Source: Rhizophagus clarus
Taxonomy: Eukaryota; Glomeromycota; Glomeromycetes; Glomerales; Glomeraceae
Direction of reading: 5' to 3'
Assembly (NCBI GenBank): GCA_015698045.1
Contig: BLAL01000044.1
Location: 836,501-900,500, forward strand
DNA: 64,000 bases
Position numbers and translations under genes: made by a program. A model generated the notes under the pieces. That model made no database searches, was not told the DNA's origin, and saw only the letters and a program-made list of their open reading frames with translations. Positions 11,644 through 25,194 of this stretch are shown here, in pieces (positions within the stretch are counted from its first letter, which is position 1; every line of letters starts with the position of its first letter).

Positions 11644-14600
11644 TTACAAATTAATAATCATTTCATTATATGAATCATTAGAAAAATAAGGCCCCTTTCC
11701 TAAAGCATTAAAAGCTTCTTTATAAGCTTCTATAACAATTCTTTTTTCTTCTTTTAATTTATCTATTACTTGTTTATAACTCCATGCTCTTAATTCTCGG
11801 GATGGATCATTCTTATGTAATCTTGAACCATATTGTCTATTAAATAAGATATTGCCATATCCCATTAATGTATGAACATTAGAATATGCATTTAAGGTTT
11901 CAATAATCAAACTATTAATTCCACTAGTTTGTCCAGTAGGTGAGGATATGTTTTGATATTCTCGTGATTCATTACTATTATTATTCATAACTCCATACGA
12001 ACTGGCCCTACTTAATGTAGATTTTTGTTTTAAAATTGATGATCTTACATTCCCACCTTCTTTTTCTAAACTTGTCCGTTGAAAACTTGCAGGAGGACCA
12101 CCCCAGCTTTTCCATTTATTTCTTTTATATGATTCTCTATTATTATTATTATTATTTAAGTTTGAAATGTTGCTATTTGGTGAAGGCGATCTTGGAACAT
12201 TATCAAATGATAATTGATAATTTAAATTATTCACTCCAGTGGATGCATTTTGTAATTTTTGATGTATAAAAGTACGTAAATACAAATTAAGAGGCAATTT
12301 GTAAAATAAAAGTAATTCCAAAAAATTCCATAAAACAAAATCAAGCGATGAAGCGGAAAATGATGATCGTGAATGATTTAAACCTTCACTTCCAGTTGAT
12401 AATGGATGATTATGACGCAAAAATGAAGCCCTATCAGAATTTACATCATTAACTTCAGTATTTATATGTATACTTGTGTTGCTGGCAGTGGGTGATCCAC
12501 TTAGAGAATACAATCCTGATTTGTTTTGTGATGTTCCAGCTGCTCCCAATACCTGCCTAATAAATTGATTTATATGAACCCACATTCCTTTTGTTTGTGT
12601 GATATATTTTTCAGCACGTACGAGTACAATTTTTAAAGCAGTAAAGCTTATAATAAATGTAGCCGCAGCTTCCGTTGTTGAAGGGATAAATTTATTTGTA
12701 ACGTATTCGTCGTCAATATTATCATCGTCATCAAGATTTTGTCTTGAATTGTTACCAAGAAGAGTAAAGGTGGTTTTTGATCTCAATATAGACTCTTTAC
12801 TACATGCTTTTGTAATATATGCTAATAAACGAACCCAACAACTGGTCGCCTTTGAATTACCAGGATTGATATTTGAAGCCATTGGAGTAAAATATATGTC
12901 TTCGGGTGAATACTGATGACAAATTGGAATAACAATATATGCCATTAATTGTTGTGAAGGTTGATATTTCTCTAATTCACTTAACATGTCTTGATCAGAA
13001 TGTGTCATCAAACCAACAAATAATTTAACAATACTATTACATAGTTTAAGTTGCATAATTTCATCTTCCCAATCAGGTTTCATCGCAACAGACAAGCCGT
13101 ATGAAACAAATTTATCTTTGAGTGCAAAAGATATTGCTTGATCATTGGTTGCAAACCTACATTTATCTGATGCTATTAAAACAAGACCCTCGATTAAGCC
13201 AGAAAAATCAATAGACTTATAATATTGACGGAATGATGCTGACATTTGCCTTAAAAATGATAATATTGGTTTCTTTCCATCTTCACAAGTTGTATTGAAT
13301 AACAACGCATCTCTAATATAATCCTTCAGGAAATTTGTTGAGACTTTTACTTTAAGAGCAGCATAATCTTTAAGCATTAATCTAATAATATTCGCCATCT
13401 TATTATGTGAACTATCAGATAATATTCCACCATATTTTTTATAGGTTTGTATTAAAATTAAGAATTGTTTCTTGATTATCATTCGATCATTCTGTTTCCA
13501 TTGTTTACCAAATGCTTGAGTAGTCGTCTCTGAGATATTAGCATTTTCCAACGCTTCATTAATGTTTTCAGTATTTATTGTAGAATAAATTAAATGCTTA
13601 AAAGATTTTGAGAGTTTAAGAAATACTTCTGTTAACGCTGCCATTCCATCATCAACTAATGTTCTAACACTAGAGGACTCTCCCAAGAGATGTGGAATAA
13701 GGTACTGTAATATTTGGACAAATTGCTCAGCTCGGAGTGAACTTGGATCATAAGCAATAATAGTTAAAAATAATCTAACTAAGTCTTCCAATGAGAATAT
13801 CTTCTCTTCTTGCGTTCCTAAAAATCCTCCCCTTGATTTTGATGCAATACTATTTGCTCGTCTCCTAAACGTATTATTGAGTAACGGAGGTGGATCAAAC
13901 AATAACGGATCAGTTATTTTTAATTGATCAATAGTGTCGCTTATTCCTAATGAATCCAAATGTTTTAAAGGAGAACTTAAAGCTTTAAACAGCTCATAAA
14001 GAGATGAACTTAACCATTCCCCAACTCTTGTTGATTTAGTAGAGCCTTTTAATATTAATGGAGTTAGACTTCCAAGAACTTGAAAAACGAAAGATTCTCC
14101 ATGAACTTGAAAGAACTTATGCCATGCGAATGTAATAGCAGATCTGATAGGAGGAATCTTTTCTGATTCACAATAGACTTTAAACAACGCAGGAATGAAA
14201 ATGGAATATCCTCGATTAGTATCAAATAATCTACGGAATCTCGTGATAACTGTCAGATATAAAACCAAAGTTTGGCCAACGATTCCAAAATCATTTGCGT
14301 GTTCCAGAAGAATATCATTAACACCACTTAAAAAAATACTTAACTCACTACGATCATTATAATTGCTATTTAATCGTTTTAGCATTGAAAGTAAAAAGTT
14401 CAACCATGCTCTTGCTCGTAATGCAGAAGTTAACTTAATATCTTTTTCTCTCCTTGACAATACATCACTAAAACCGCTATATCGTTTTTGTGTCTTTTCA
14501 ATATCTGGAAAATATTTCTCTTCCTCGCTTACATTCGTTAGATTATCATTTAAAGGAATCGGGGCAAATGCTTGAATCATCTTTTTTATTGAATAAACCT

Positions 14601-17600
14601 CCTGTGGGCATGTTACAACATAATTCGCCATAAAATGCATATGTCCAACTCGAAGCATCGCTATTTGAAACATAACCAACGGAATATCAAGTATATTAAA
14701 TATAACTTTATCATCAATTAACTCCCTTGGAAACATTGAAGGTGGAGTTCCTTCAGTAAACCAGAACTGTCCATTATTGCAAAGAATATGTTCTATCTTG
14801 TTTTTCTTGAAATCCCTAACAAGTATGCCATTTACCGTAGGTACCATTTCAGCCAATGTAGGTATGATGTAAGTCATTAAACCTAAACCATTTTCTTTGT
14901 TATCTCTGGAATACCATTTTAATATTCCAGCAAGATGGTTAAATAACATATATGTAAAAGTCGGTGGAAAAACATGCTGCATCGAAATTAGGAAGCGTAT
15001 TCTTGTGAGTAACTTTCTCTGTGTTTCAAAATTCAACGTGCCTAAATCACTGAAAAAAATACGTAAAAATAAAAGAGGATCATCTCTAAGAAAATACATA
15101 ATTATTTCCTTGGCGAGGTTATATACACCACAATGAGTATCATCTAATAAATCAACCAATCTTAAAGAAAAGGAACTTAAAATATGAACTGATATAATCC
15201 TTCGCTTATTTGTAAATCCTTGCGTATTTGACATAATATCACTACGAATACTTCTCCTAATTTTATCATGAGTTGTTTGCATAGGCATAGACTCATCTTT
15301 TTGCTTAAATTCTTCTTCATCAAGATGAAAAGTAGATAAAAGTGATATCGGTGTTAAAATACGTTTTGAACGATCCGTTTCGGTTTCGGTTTCATCTACT
15401 ACTTCCCAACCGAGTTCCTGTATTCTCTGATCAACATCATGATGCAAAGAATTTTTACTTTTCGATTCTTTTGATGATTCATACGTCATTACTTCTTGAG
15501 TGCCTAGCTCAGTTGGTATATAAGGAATTGCAGGTGCCTGTGTTCGAAAAGGACGTTTTCGAGTCGAATCTGATACATAAGGTTGTGATAGAAGTTGATT
15601 TCGGTGACCAAATAAAGATGATATTTTATAAATAGTTATGGCACGAACTAGAGCGTTTGTACTATAGCAGTAAGTAGTTAATTAGTCACGATGGTTATGC
15701 TGAATCTAAAATTCATATGTAAAAACTTTAAAAGAAAGTTACCTATATAAATCCTTCATGATTAGATCCTTTACAGTATCAGGTGATTTTTCACCACAAA
15801 GTATAAATAGAAATGAAGCAGAAGCGAAAGGTTTATGCTTTCTGTCATTCAAAAACCTATTCCAAAGGTGCGGTGCTAACCTAGTAAACTCTTCTTCTGT
15901 TATAGTGTTGAATACAGCAACTAGCAAAGATAAAATTGAAAATGCAGGATCGTCAGAAAAGGTATTAAATCTATGAAGACGTTGTTTAGATAATTTAGAT
16001 GAAATTCTTCTTGGCGCATCGATTGCAGGACCCGACGATGGAACAACAGTCGAACTACGTCGCAGGTCATTATATGGAATGATTGACGTTTTTGGAGTAT
16101 TTGGAGTATTTGGAGTAATAGGTACTGGCCTTGGTATTGCAGGCACTGGGACATCTAAAAATTCGTCCTAATTATATATAAAATGCTTCAATAATTTTTT
16201 TTTTTTTCTTAATAAGTTACATTAAATGGAAAATAAAATAATCACCCTATCGGGATCCGAAGAATTCCAATCATCCAATGTTGCATAAACAACTCTAATT
16301 CTTTGAAATATAAATTCGACTTCATTAAGTTGATTATTATCTGCCTCTAATTCTGATTGCGTGGTGAATGGATTTTGATTTAAGCCAAACACCATGGAAT
16401 CCCTATGGATTACTGGCGACGAGTATGCCGTCCAATCAATTATTCGGTTAAGCCAACCCGGTCTAAAATAAAGATAAATACGTATTATTATTATTATTAA
16501 AAAAAAAAGATAAAAAAAAAATATAAAAATCAACGTATTTTGCACATTACCGATAAGTTGTTTTGCAATATAATCTTATTTCAAAAAAGAGATTACAAAG
16601 CAATACACGCAATGGCATTGGAATTAATTTTGATTTTTCCTAAATATTATATAAAATTAATCAAATTAATACACGAGTAATATAAATTAACGAATTTGGT
16701 ATACCCCTGCCTTACCTTTGCGACCATGAATATCGATAACCGCTTTTCAAGTTCATTCAAAAACTTCTTCGCGATTGTATCATGCCTTGAATCTCTGGTA
16801 CGCTATAATTTTAAATCAACATTGGTAAGAATCAATGTAAGGATTAAATCATTGAAATTAAAAATAACATCATAAATTACATACGTCAGACGATAATCTT
16901 AATTCTCGAATAATCCAGACAAACTCCATGATAATAGCACATTGACCCACTGTAGTTGAACCCCATGTATTTACTTGAGAAGCAGTAGATGAAACAGTTT
17001 GTTTAGAATTATGCTTATCTTCATTATTTTTAGCTAAACTAGATCCAACATCACTTAAAATCATAACATTCATCAGTTCAACATCTTGCATAAATAATTC
17101 AACGCCACTCATGTAATTTAATAATGTTGATATAAGATGAAGATATTCTGACACTTTTGATTCATTGTCCGACGCAACACAAGCAAGAATTGGCTTATAA
17201 AAGTGTATACGGTGCTTAGAGGATAGTGACAGAAGTATTTTCTTTAGATTTGCTGATTTTTCGGGTCGAATTTTCACTATTTTCTTTAGTCGAATTCAAT
17301 ATGTAAGCATTTTTTCATTCCCAGTAATTAATGTAATAAAAAAACATACCGCAAACAAATCTGACATGGTTTCTTTGACTATATAATCACCTATGGTGTC
17401 ACTTATTCCAAATACTAACTGATTAAAAATAGTGATAATCCTATCTAAATGATCTTGTCCAAACTAGATAGTAAGTAGAAGGTTAGTAAACGAATATTAA
17501 ACCATTATTTTTTTTTTTTAAAAAAAAAAAAAAAAATAAAATAAAATAAAATAAAAAAAAAAAGAACTAACAGCTTCTTTAACAAGTTCAACAACTTCAT

Positions 17601-19728
17601 TCTTCCATCCCTCGTTCCATAAATATTCAACATAAGTCTTAGCTAATTTTAATATATCAATCTCCGATGATTGTCTTAAGCTTCCGGGTGTTAATAATCC
17701 ATCATTAATTTTGTTTAAACTCGGTCTAGTGCTTCCAGTTGAAGTTTCATTTTCGGCTTCATTCCCACTCGTTTTTTGATTATTGTTTGAACTTTGAGTT
17801 GGTAAATTATGTAGTTTCTTTGAACTTTGAGAGTTATTATCTGGCCAAGGCAGAGCAAAAATTGATACTACTACGCTTACAAGTGATCTTACTATATGAG
17901 GTGGCATATTTCTAAGATTTTTTGGTGGTAAGTTTTGGTTTAGTGTCTGAAGAATTAGATAAGGTAACGAAATGTAGGGATTTGATGGATCAATGAATGA
18001 CATATTTGAATCAGCGAGTATCTCAATTGCAGCTTGAGCAAATAATTGAATAATATGCTCATATAGAGATTGCATGGATAAATCTGGAGTTATCCAATAT
18101 TTCTAAAATAGATATTAAAGTTTATTAACTTGAACTAATTTAATGTTGAATTAACAATACTAAGCAAAACTCACCCCTATAAGATTCTCCATAATATATT
18201 TGCATAACTGAATATTTTTAACTAACAGACATTTAACCAAACCCTCCACAAATATACAACGAGCCAAACTATCATATTTATTAATTTGCACTCTAGCATT
18301 TCCAATTATCATTTCATCTGGATCAATTGAGATTAAAGTTCCAGCGGCCAATCGAGACAAAAACCCATCAACCATTTTAAATAGTTTATTCGATTCTTCT
18401 GATCTCTTTGAGTTGGACGAACTAGTAACAACTAATGTATGAATAAATGTATATATAAGTGCATGGATTGCAGTTACTGAAGTGGGAAAATATGAATTTA
18501 TCGCTGTAGCATTTAGCAATTTTTCTGTTATATCACACAAGCGGTTCTAAAAAAGAACTTCATTTACTAAAAGAAAGTAATTTCGGAAACAATTGACAAA
18601 AACTTTGAATTGAATTCACCTTAATATTAATATGGTGCGTTTCTAACAATTTGCAACACCATTGGATTCGCGTAAAATTTTCCTTTAATATTAAAAGAAA
18701 CCTTTTTAATTGAAAGTAAAAAGAAAAGAAATTATCAAACAAAAAAAACATACATCAGGATCTGCGGACCTATAGGTAGCTCTAATGTATTCAAAAATAT
18801 CTAATGATTGATTACAGTCATCGGCTGAATTACAAATTGCAAATTTACAATAGTAAATAATAATAATCACGTATAATGATATAAAAAAAATAATCTAATA
18901 AAACAAAAAATATTATTGAACATCAAACTTACCATTCCCTGGATAATTATAGAATGGTTTGGCTAATTCAGATAATATTTGCTGACTATCAGGTAATCTC
19001 ACGACGTGCCTCCATCTTTTCAACAATTTATAAAGTTCCGATAAAAAATTAAAATGATCTCCTGCATTTCTTACACTATCCTCTCTTAGTATCTCTTCTT
19101 GTTGTTGTTTATTTCCCTTATCATTTCCGGGTAAAGGACCTAAAGAGCCTCCAGAGTTTCCACTACCTATGCTCGTAAACATATTACCACCATATGCTCT
19201 AGTAATTAATCGTTCTAATTCCTTTTCCATTTTATTCACATCTGATCTTTGTTGCACTGTGGATTTAAATCTTAATATCTTCAAAGCACCAACATCCCGT
19301 TTTGAGCTTGATTTTGACACTACACTTGACCTTTCAACGTCATCAAAATTGTTATTGTTGTTGCCGCTAAATAAATCTGATGGTATAGGAGGAATATTCT
19401 CATCAACTAATACCAAATTTCTTAACTTGTTCCAATGTGATGGAGTATTGTGAAGATCATTAACTGGCGCTACCGTGGTTTTTGTAAAAGTTGCATCTGA
19501 ATCATTTTCATCCGTAGAAACTGCCACAACTTTCAATGGATCTATATAATTTTGTGATTCATTATCCGGTATATCTATTACGTGGTCAATTTCTGGCTCC
19601 AAAATTTGTGAATCTCTAATGTCCGTCAAGTCTAAATAAAATACTCATTCAATAACTATATATTTTTCGTAAAAAAAAAGCCGGTAAAAATGAAATTAAT
19701 GTAGTTTCATACCTTTAGAGTATTCCAT
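11644..19728 (-). CDS. UNC80: UNC80 homologue (NALCN/Cch1-type channel auxiliary protein)
   Basis: In animals UNC80 is a huge HEAT-like scaffold of the NALCN sodium-leak channel. Fungi have the related channel Cch1 and its partner Mid1. Thirteen exons read in frame: 19728-19713, 19631-18933, 18824-18754, 18682-18620, 18546-18175, 18102-17572, 17463-17350, 17283-16885, 16802-16716, 16639-16551, 16462-16246, 16167-15743 and 15661-11644, giving 2,366 residues (human about 3,260). I recognise colinear blocks of animal UNC80: TEEEFTRLAPHLWNRFL with FLFILCGEKSPDTV near 980; LFNHLAGILKWYSR followed by NGILVRDFKK; and the helix pairs around SIFIPALFKVYCESE and FAWHKFFQVHGESF. Ser/Asn-rich linkers lie in the N-terminal third and near residue 2200. 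The first coding exon is only 16 nt. No enzyme motif or convincing membrane span was seen, which fits a scaffold. Exons 3, 4 and 10 rest on splice signals alone. Confidence 0.87.
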
Positions 19729-20056
19729 TATGTATAAATATTATTATATCTCATAATTATCTAAAAAATTTAAATCAAAAGGGTAGTCCTGGGACAGAAG
19801 TTTAGAATTGGTTTATTTTTTTTTTAAAAAAAAAAAAGAAAAGAAAAAAAAATGAACGAGAAGTTTGAAACAAGAGAAAATTAATAAATAATTATATAAA
19901 CTACATTTAGTTTAAGTTTTATAATCTTCAAAATATTTAAAAACAAATTTTAAATTATGCTGTAGTGTAAAGTAACGCAATTACACAAAACACCTGTGCG
20001 TTTATTTGTAGTGTACAGATCAAATAATTTTTAAATTTTTTTTTTCCGATAAGGAT

Positions 20057-22374
20057 ATGTCTTCTAAACGTTTAGCAGATACTTATAGTATTGCTAATGC
20101 ATTTGCTAAAATTGCATCAAATTTTTTGCAAATTCAATCAAAAAACGTCGAATGGTTTTACAAAACTTCCAACTGGCGATGGTCTGTCAAATATCAAAAA
20201 TCACCACCTCAACCACAAGAAATTCGCCCCACATTGACAACTTTGGATTCCAGAGTCATAATAGATGAGCCAATTGCGCATAAAGAACCAATTATCGGAA
20301 TGCAAGAGCATTCTAATAAAGAGAATATACTTAAAAAATCAAAAATACCCACATCAAGAGTTAGTCGATTATTTCATTATGGAGGTAAGTTTAAAAGTTA
20401 TTTATTAGTTTAAAACAAATTTATTTAATATTGTAAATTTTTAGAATTGGCTATTGGATTGGGAGCGGGAGCTATGGGTGAGGCTGTTCGAAGAGCCACA
20501 GGAATTTCAAAAACAAAAGGTAGTCAATTAATTATCTGATTTGAATCATTATAATATTAATTTATGATATATGTAATATGTAATTTAATTTGAAGATGGC
20601 CCTATATTGATGAGTGAAGCCAATATAGAACGTCTGGTTAATAAATTATCTCGAATGCGCGGAGCTGCACTGAAGTTGGGACAGATGATAAGTATTCAAG
20701 GTAAATAGAACAATTAATATAATTATACCGTTACGATCAGTGTATGAAATCTATTTGCGAAATTTGCGGAGCGCAAGTTAACTTTTGATTTTCGCAAATT
20801 ATTTGTGATTCTAACTTGCGCATTGCGCAACCTTTAATTTTAGGATTTTATTAGTATTTTATTAAAAAAAAAAAAAAATAGTATATATGTGCGCAAATTG
20901 GATTTATTATTGCGCAAATTGCACATGATATTTTTTTGCGCATTGCGCAACAAGAATTTAACCTGAATTTCATACACTGGTTACGATTTTTTAAAATATA
21001 ACTTAACACTTATTTTACAGATAATGACATGCTACCTATACAATTAGAAAAAGTATTATTACGTGTTCAGAATAGTGCCAATTATATGCCAAATTGGCAA
21101 ATGGAGGTAAGGTAAAGACTTAAGTTTATTAAATTTTTATCTAATATTTAACAATAACGATTTTCAAATCAGAAAGTAATGGCAAATGAACTTGGTCCAA
21201 ATTGGCGTGATAATTTTAAAACTTTTGATCCGATTCCAATGGCAGCAGCATCAATAGGCCAAGTTCATAATGCACAATTATCCAACCCTCCTTATTTGCC
21301 AATAGCAGTCAAAGTACAATACCCAGGAGTTGCGGCTTCGATCGATTCCGATTTGAATAATCTAAGAACTTTAGTAATAATGAGCAATTTATTGCCTAAA
21401 GGACTTTACCTTGAAAATACAATTAAAGTAGCAAGAAGAGAATTAGCCTGGGAAACTGATTACGTTAGAGAGGCTATTTGTATGGAGAAATTTGGAGAGC
21501 TTTTAAAAGATGATGAGAATTTTGTCGTACCTAAAGTAATAAGAGAATTTTCTACAGAAATGGTTTTAACAAGTGAAAAAATGATGGGTGAACCTTTGAC
21601 TAATGCCGTTTATTATAGCCAAGAACTCAAAAACAAAGTAAGTATGTATATTAAAAAAAGAATTGGATATTCTTATATATATATATATACGTGAATAAAT
21701 ATTTGAATGAATTTATTAGATCGGCGAGAATATTTTGAAACTTAGTTTAAGGGAATTAGCTGAATTTCAATTTATGCAAACTGATCCGAACTGGACTAAT
21801 TTCTTGTATAATACTAAAACAAGAAAGGTAAATAATTTTGATTTATGTAATTATATACTTATAATATATTTATAATAATATATTATTAGATTGAATTAGT
21901 AGATTTTGGAGCAAGTAGAGAATTTGATTCTAAATTCATAAATCTATACTTGCAAATTCTAAAATCAGCAGTAAAAGGAGATAGAGAAGGGTGTATACAT
22001 TATTCAGAACAAATAGGCTATCTAACAGGATATGAAACTGAGGTAATAAATTATATAATTTTATAACGTATAATTGTGTGTATACATTCTAATTCCTCTG
22101 TTTAAATTTATAGGTTATGAGAAATGCACATGTAGATTCAATATTGACACTAGGAGAGCCATTTTCAGTAAACGTATATGATTTCTCTAAACAAACTGTA
22201 ACTAGAAGAGTAAAAGATTTAATACCTACAATGTTGAAATATAGACTAACTCCACCACCTGATGAAACTTATAGCTTACATAGAAAATTATCTGGCGCAT
22301 TTTTGCTTTGTGCTAAATTAAGTGCTAAAGTTAGATGTAGAAGTATTTTTGAAGAGGTTATTGGCGAGATATAA
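20057..22374 (+). CDS. COQ8: COQ8/ADCK3-type atypical kinase of ubiquinone synthesis
   Basis: Family role: mitochondrial UbiB-type atypical kinase/ATPase that supports the coenzyme Q biosynthetic complex. Eight exons: 20057-20384, 20445-20519, 20596-20700, 21021-21106, 21173-21637, 21720-21827, 21890-22042 and 22114-22374, giving 526 residues. Seen in order: [12 protein letters not shown] (the KxGQ motif, 161-164), the alanine-rich loop AAAS at 222-225 that replaces the usual P-loop, AVKVQYPG with the VAIK-like Lys245, ETDYVREA, the catalytic loop QTDPNW at 373-378, and VDFGAS with Asp394. The N-terminal ~100 residues are basic and Ser/Thr-containing, plausible for mitochondrial import. All signature residues are intact. 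Intron 3 is unusually long (320 nt) because it holds a MITE. The gene starts 328 bp from the UNC80 start and is divergent from it, so the two may share a promoter region. Confidence 0.96.
20738..20979. mobile_element. hAT-like MITE inside COQ8 intron 3
   Basis: A 242-bp non-coding element. Terminal inverted repeats are CAGTGTATGAAAT (20738-20750) and its complement ending at 20979. It is flanked by a perfect 8-bp duplication, gttacgat, at 20730-20737 and 20980-20987. Subterminal regions carry repeated TTGCGCAA / GCGCAAATT motifs on both sides, with an A tract in the middle. This is the architecture of a non-autonomous hAT element. Splice sites of the host intron (donor at 20701, acceptor ending at 21020) remain intact, so it was probably tolerated. 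Confidence 0.93.
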
Positions 22375-22842
22375 AATCAATCTCCATATAAATTCACAAG
22401 AGATATATGGGTCTAATGGATTATTTCACAATTATTTTAGAAAACATATCATTTTCTCAAATTTAAAAAATTAAAATCATTCATTTTCATCTTCATTTTC
22501 AAAATTCGAACAGAAATTAGAATAACAAATAAATTATCAACATTATTGATTGATTGATTTCATTCTCATCAAATGGAAATGAGGCTATTTTAAGTTCTGC
22601 ATATATTGAAACGAGTTTTAGAAATATGCATTAAACCACCAAATATTTATTCCAAGATTATAAGTAAACCTATATTATAGAATTAAAAATAATGAAAATT
22701 TTACGGATATGATAGTAAGTTTACAAATTCTCGATCACGTTTATGTAGAATGTAGAGAAGATTATAATCGAAATTTTAATCTCAGAGGATACACAATTCT
22801 TCAATTTTTCTAATTCGATAGCAACTTATATATCGCACGTTT
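22375..22842. other. Convergent intergenic gap
   Basis: Short AT-rich stretch between the 3' ends of the COQ8 gene and the aldehyde dehydrogenase gene, presumably both 3' UTRs. No further gene or repeat was seen. Confidence 0.6.
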
Positions 22843-25194
22843 TCATTTAGTTATTAACTTCAAATGGAAAGATTTAGGTCTATAAAAAAGAGAAGGAACA
22901 AATATTATTATCTAACTCAACTTTAAATAAAATATTTTTAAGCTCATACCTTGTAAGATAATCAAATCCAAACTTTGACTATTTTAAATAATAAAATAAA
23001 ACGAGTAAATTACCATTACTAATATTATAGAGAAGCTATAATAGATTAATAACTTACCAATGTGCATCCTCTCCCTGAATTCTTCACTCCAACCCAAGCC
23101 AAAGCTGGATCAAGATCTATACAATATATGTTAGCAAAATTCTTAGAAACTCTATTTCAGTTACCATCTACACTTCTATTATACATTTGTCACTATATTA
23201 TACAAAAAAAAACGTACAATCACAACGGTTCATGAACCAAGTTCCGGTATCAATTTCATTTCCAATCGCAACAGCTGCATCAGGATCTTTCGTCCAAATG
23301 CTAGCTGTAAGACCAAACTCTGAATCATTCATTAGCCGAATTGCTTCCTCATCTGAAGAAATCTTTGAAACGCAAAATATGAAGAATAAAATCTTAGATT
23401 TAGCAATAAATAAAGAAATTAATTAGTCTATGATCTGATATTAACTTTCATGATTCCAATTACAGGACCAAAACTCTCTTCTGTCATGACTCTCATTGAA
23501 TGATTTACGTTAACAAGAACTTGAGGAGCCATGTATGGTGTATTTTTCTGACATATAATTAAACAACAAGATTAAAATACTATACATTGATGTTAACTAA
23601 TTGTAAATCAAAAATGTTCGAGTTTCGATCACCTTATCTTGTGGAAACAATGCAGTATCTATTAAAGGTTTTGCACCTTGACTAACTAAAGTGTAAATAA
23701 TAATAAAAGTGTTTATTAGTTATTATTAAATAATTTGATAATTTATAAACAAGAAGATAAATACCGGCTTCTTCGATTTGATTTCTTACAAATTCTGCAG
23801 CTTTAGTACGAACCATGGGACCGAGAGTTGTAGCAGGATTCAATGGATCGCCTAAATTATATTGCTAATAAATAATATTCAGAATAAATTATTTTTACGA
23901 ATTTAGAAGAGCAAAAATATAATTGAATAGTTACTTTTGTTAGATCCACGAATTTCTGAATAAACTCTTCATACACTTTTTCATGAACATAAATTCGTTC
24001 AATCGCACAACAACATTGACCACTATTAAAAAATGAACCATCAACAAGCTGTTCAACAGCATAATCGATGTCAGCATCATGTCGTACGTATGCCGGATCC
24101 TTGCCACCTAATTCAAGCCCAGTCGCTGAAGAATAAGAAATACGAGTTAATAAACATGATCATATAACTATGTACAATTGAAGGAAAGACATCTATATTA
24201 TAAATTGATTTTGAATAATACCAATGAATTTAGTACTGGCTGCTTTTTGAATTTCTCTACCACCTTCAACTGAACCGGTGAAATTTATGTATGCAATAAA
24301 AGGATTCTTGATTGCCTTCTCCGTATCACTATGCGACATGTGCAAAACCTGAAACACATTGTCAGGAAGACCAGCCTCCTTGAAAGCTTCGGCAAATCGC
24401 TCAGCACATAAAGGAGTCTGAGAAGATTGTTTCAAAATAACGGTATTACCTAAATATCAAATCTGAATTAAGAACTCATAACAGGGAAAAATAAAAAAAT
24501 GTTCGTACAATTAATAACCACCTGCAAGAAGTGCTGGAACAACACCGTTTATAGAAATGAGATACGGATAATTCCAAGCTAAATTTAATGACTTTTTAGT
24601 TATCAATATTATTATATCTAAGAAAGTATATGAATTTAACTAATTAAGAAAACGTACCAGCAATTATAAGAATTGGACCTAATTCAATCAGAAATCGTAA
24701 GTAACTTTCCAATATTCTATAAATCTGTAAGCATCAAAAAGTAAAACAAACCTAGAGGCTCTTTTCGAATAAATCGCTTAAATCCAGGTTTATCAGAGTC
24801 CGTGATTTCAACATCTTTGAGGCTTTCCTCTGCAATTGAAATCATGTAACGCGCACGTTCCTCTGTGCCATTAATTTCATTGGGCCCGTATCTAATTGGC
24901 CTAAATAATAGCAACAAATGTGAACCAAATGAAATGAATTCTGAAATAATATCATAATTAAACGAACCTTCCCATTTGTAAAGTCAATTCCTTCGTAATT
25001 TCTTCTTTTTTTACAACGAAGGCGTCAACAAATTTGGTCATAATTTTCACACGCTCTTTGACTGGTACTTTTTTCCATAATTGAAAAGCGGCATTTGACC
25101 GTTCAATTGTCGCATTGACTTCTTCAGTTGTGGCCAAAGTTCTGGTAACATATGGTGTACCATCAACGGGGGAAATGGTTATTTGTTTCGACAT
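22843..25194 (-). CDS. Aldehyde dehydrogenase (NAD(P)+-dependent, ALDH superfamily)
   Basis: Oxidises an aldehyde to the acid; the substrate cannot be told from sequence. Thirteen exons: 25194-24968, 24900-24752, 24678-24658, 24578-24522, 24449-24222, 24125-23935, 23864-23765, 23685-23633, 23547-23446, 23362-23218, 23116-23058, 22978-22950 and 22879-22843, giving 465 residues. This is the length of the short cytosolic class that includes succinate-semialdehyde and lactaldehyde dehydrogenase-like enzymes. Seen: AWNYPYLI, the coenzyme-site FTGSVEGG, catalytic Glu232 in LELGGKDP, and nucleophile Cys266 in FFNSGQCCCAIER. Further on are ESFGPVIGI, FGLTASIW and the C-terminal SGRGCTLSKFG. The third exon is a 21-nt micro-exon, and exon 1 ends at a weak GTTCGT donor. 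No targeting signal is apparent. The gene looks intact. Confidence 0.95.
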
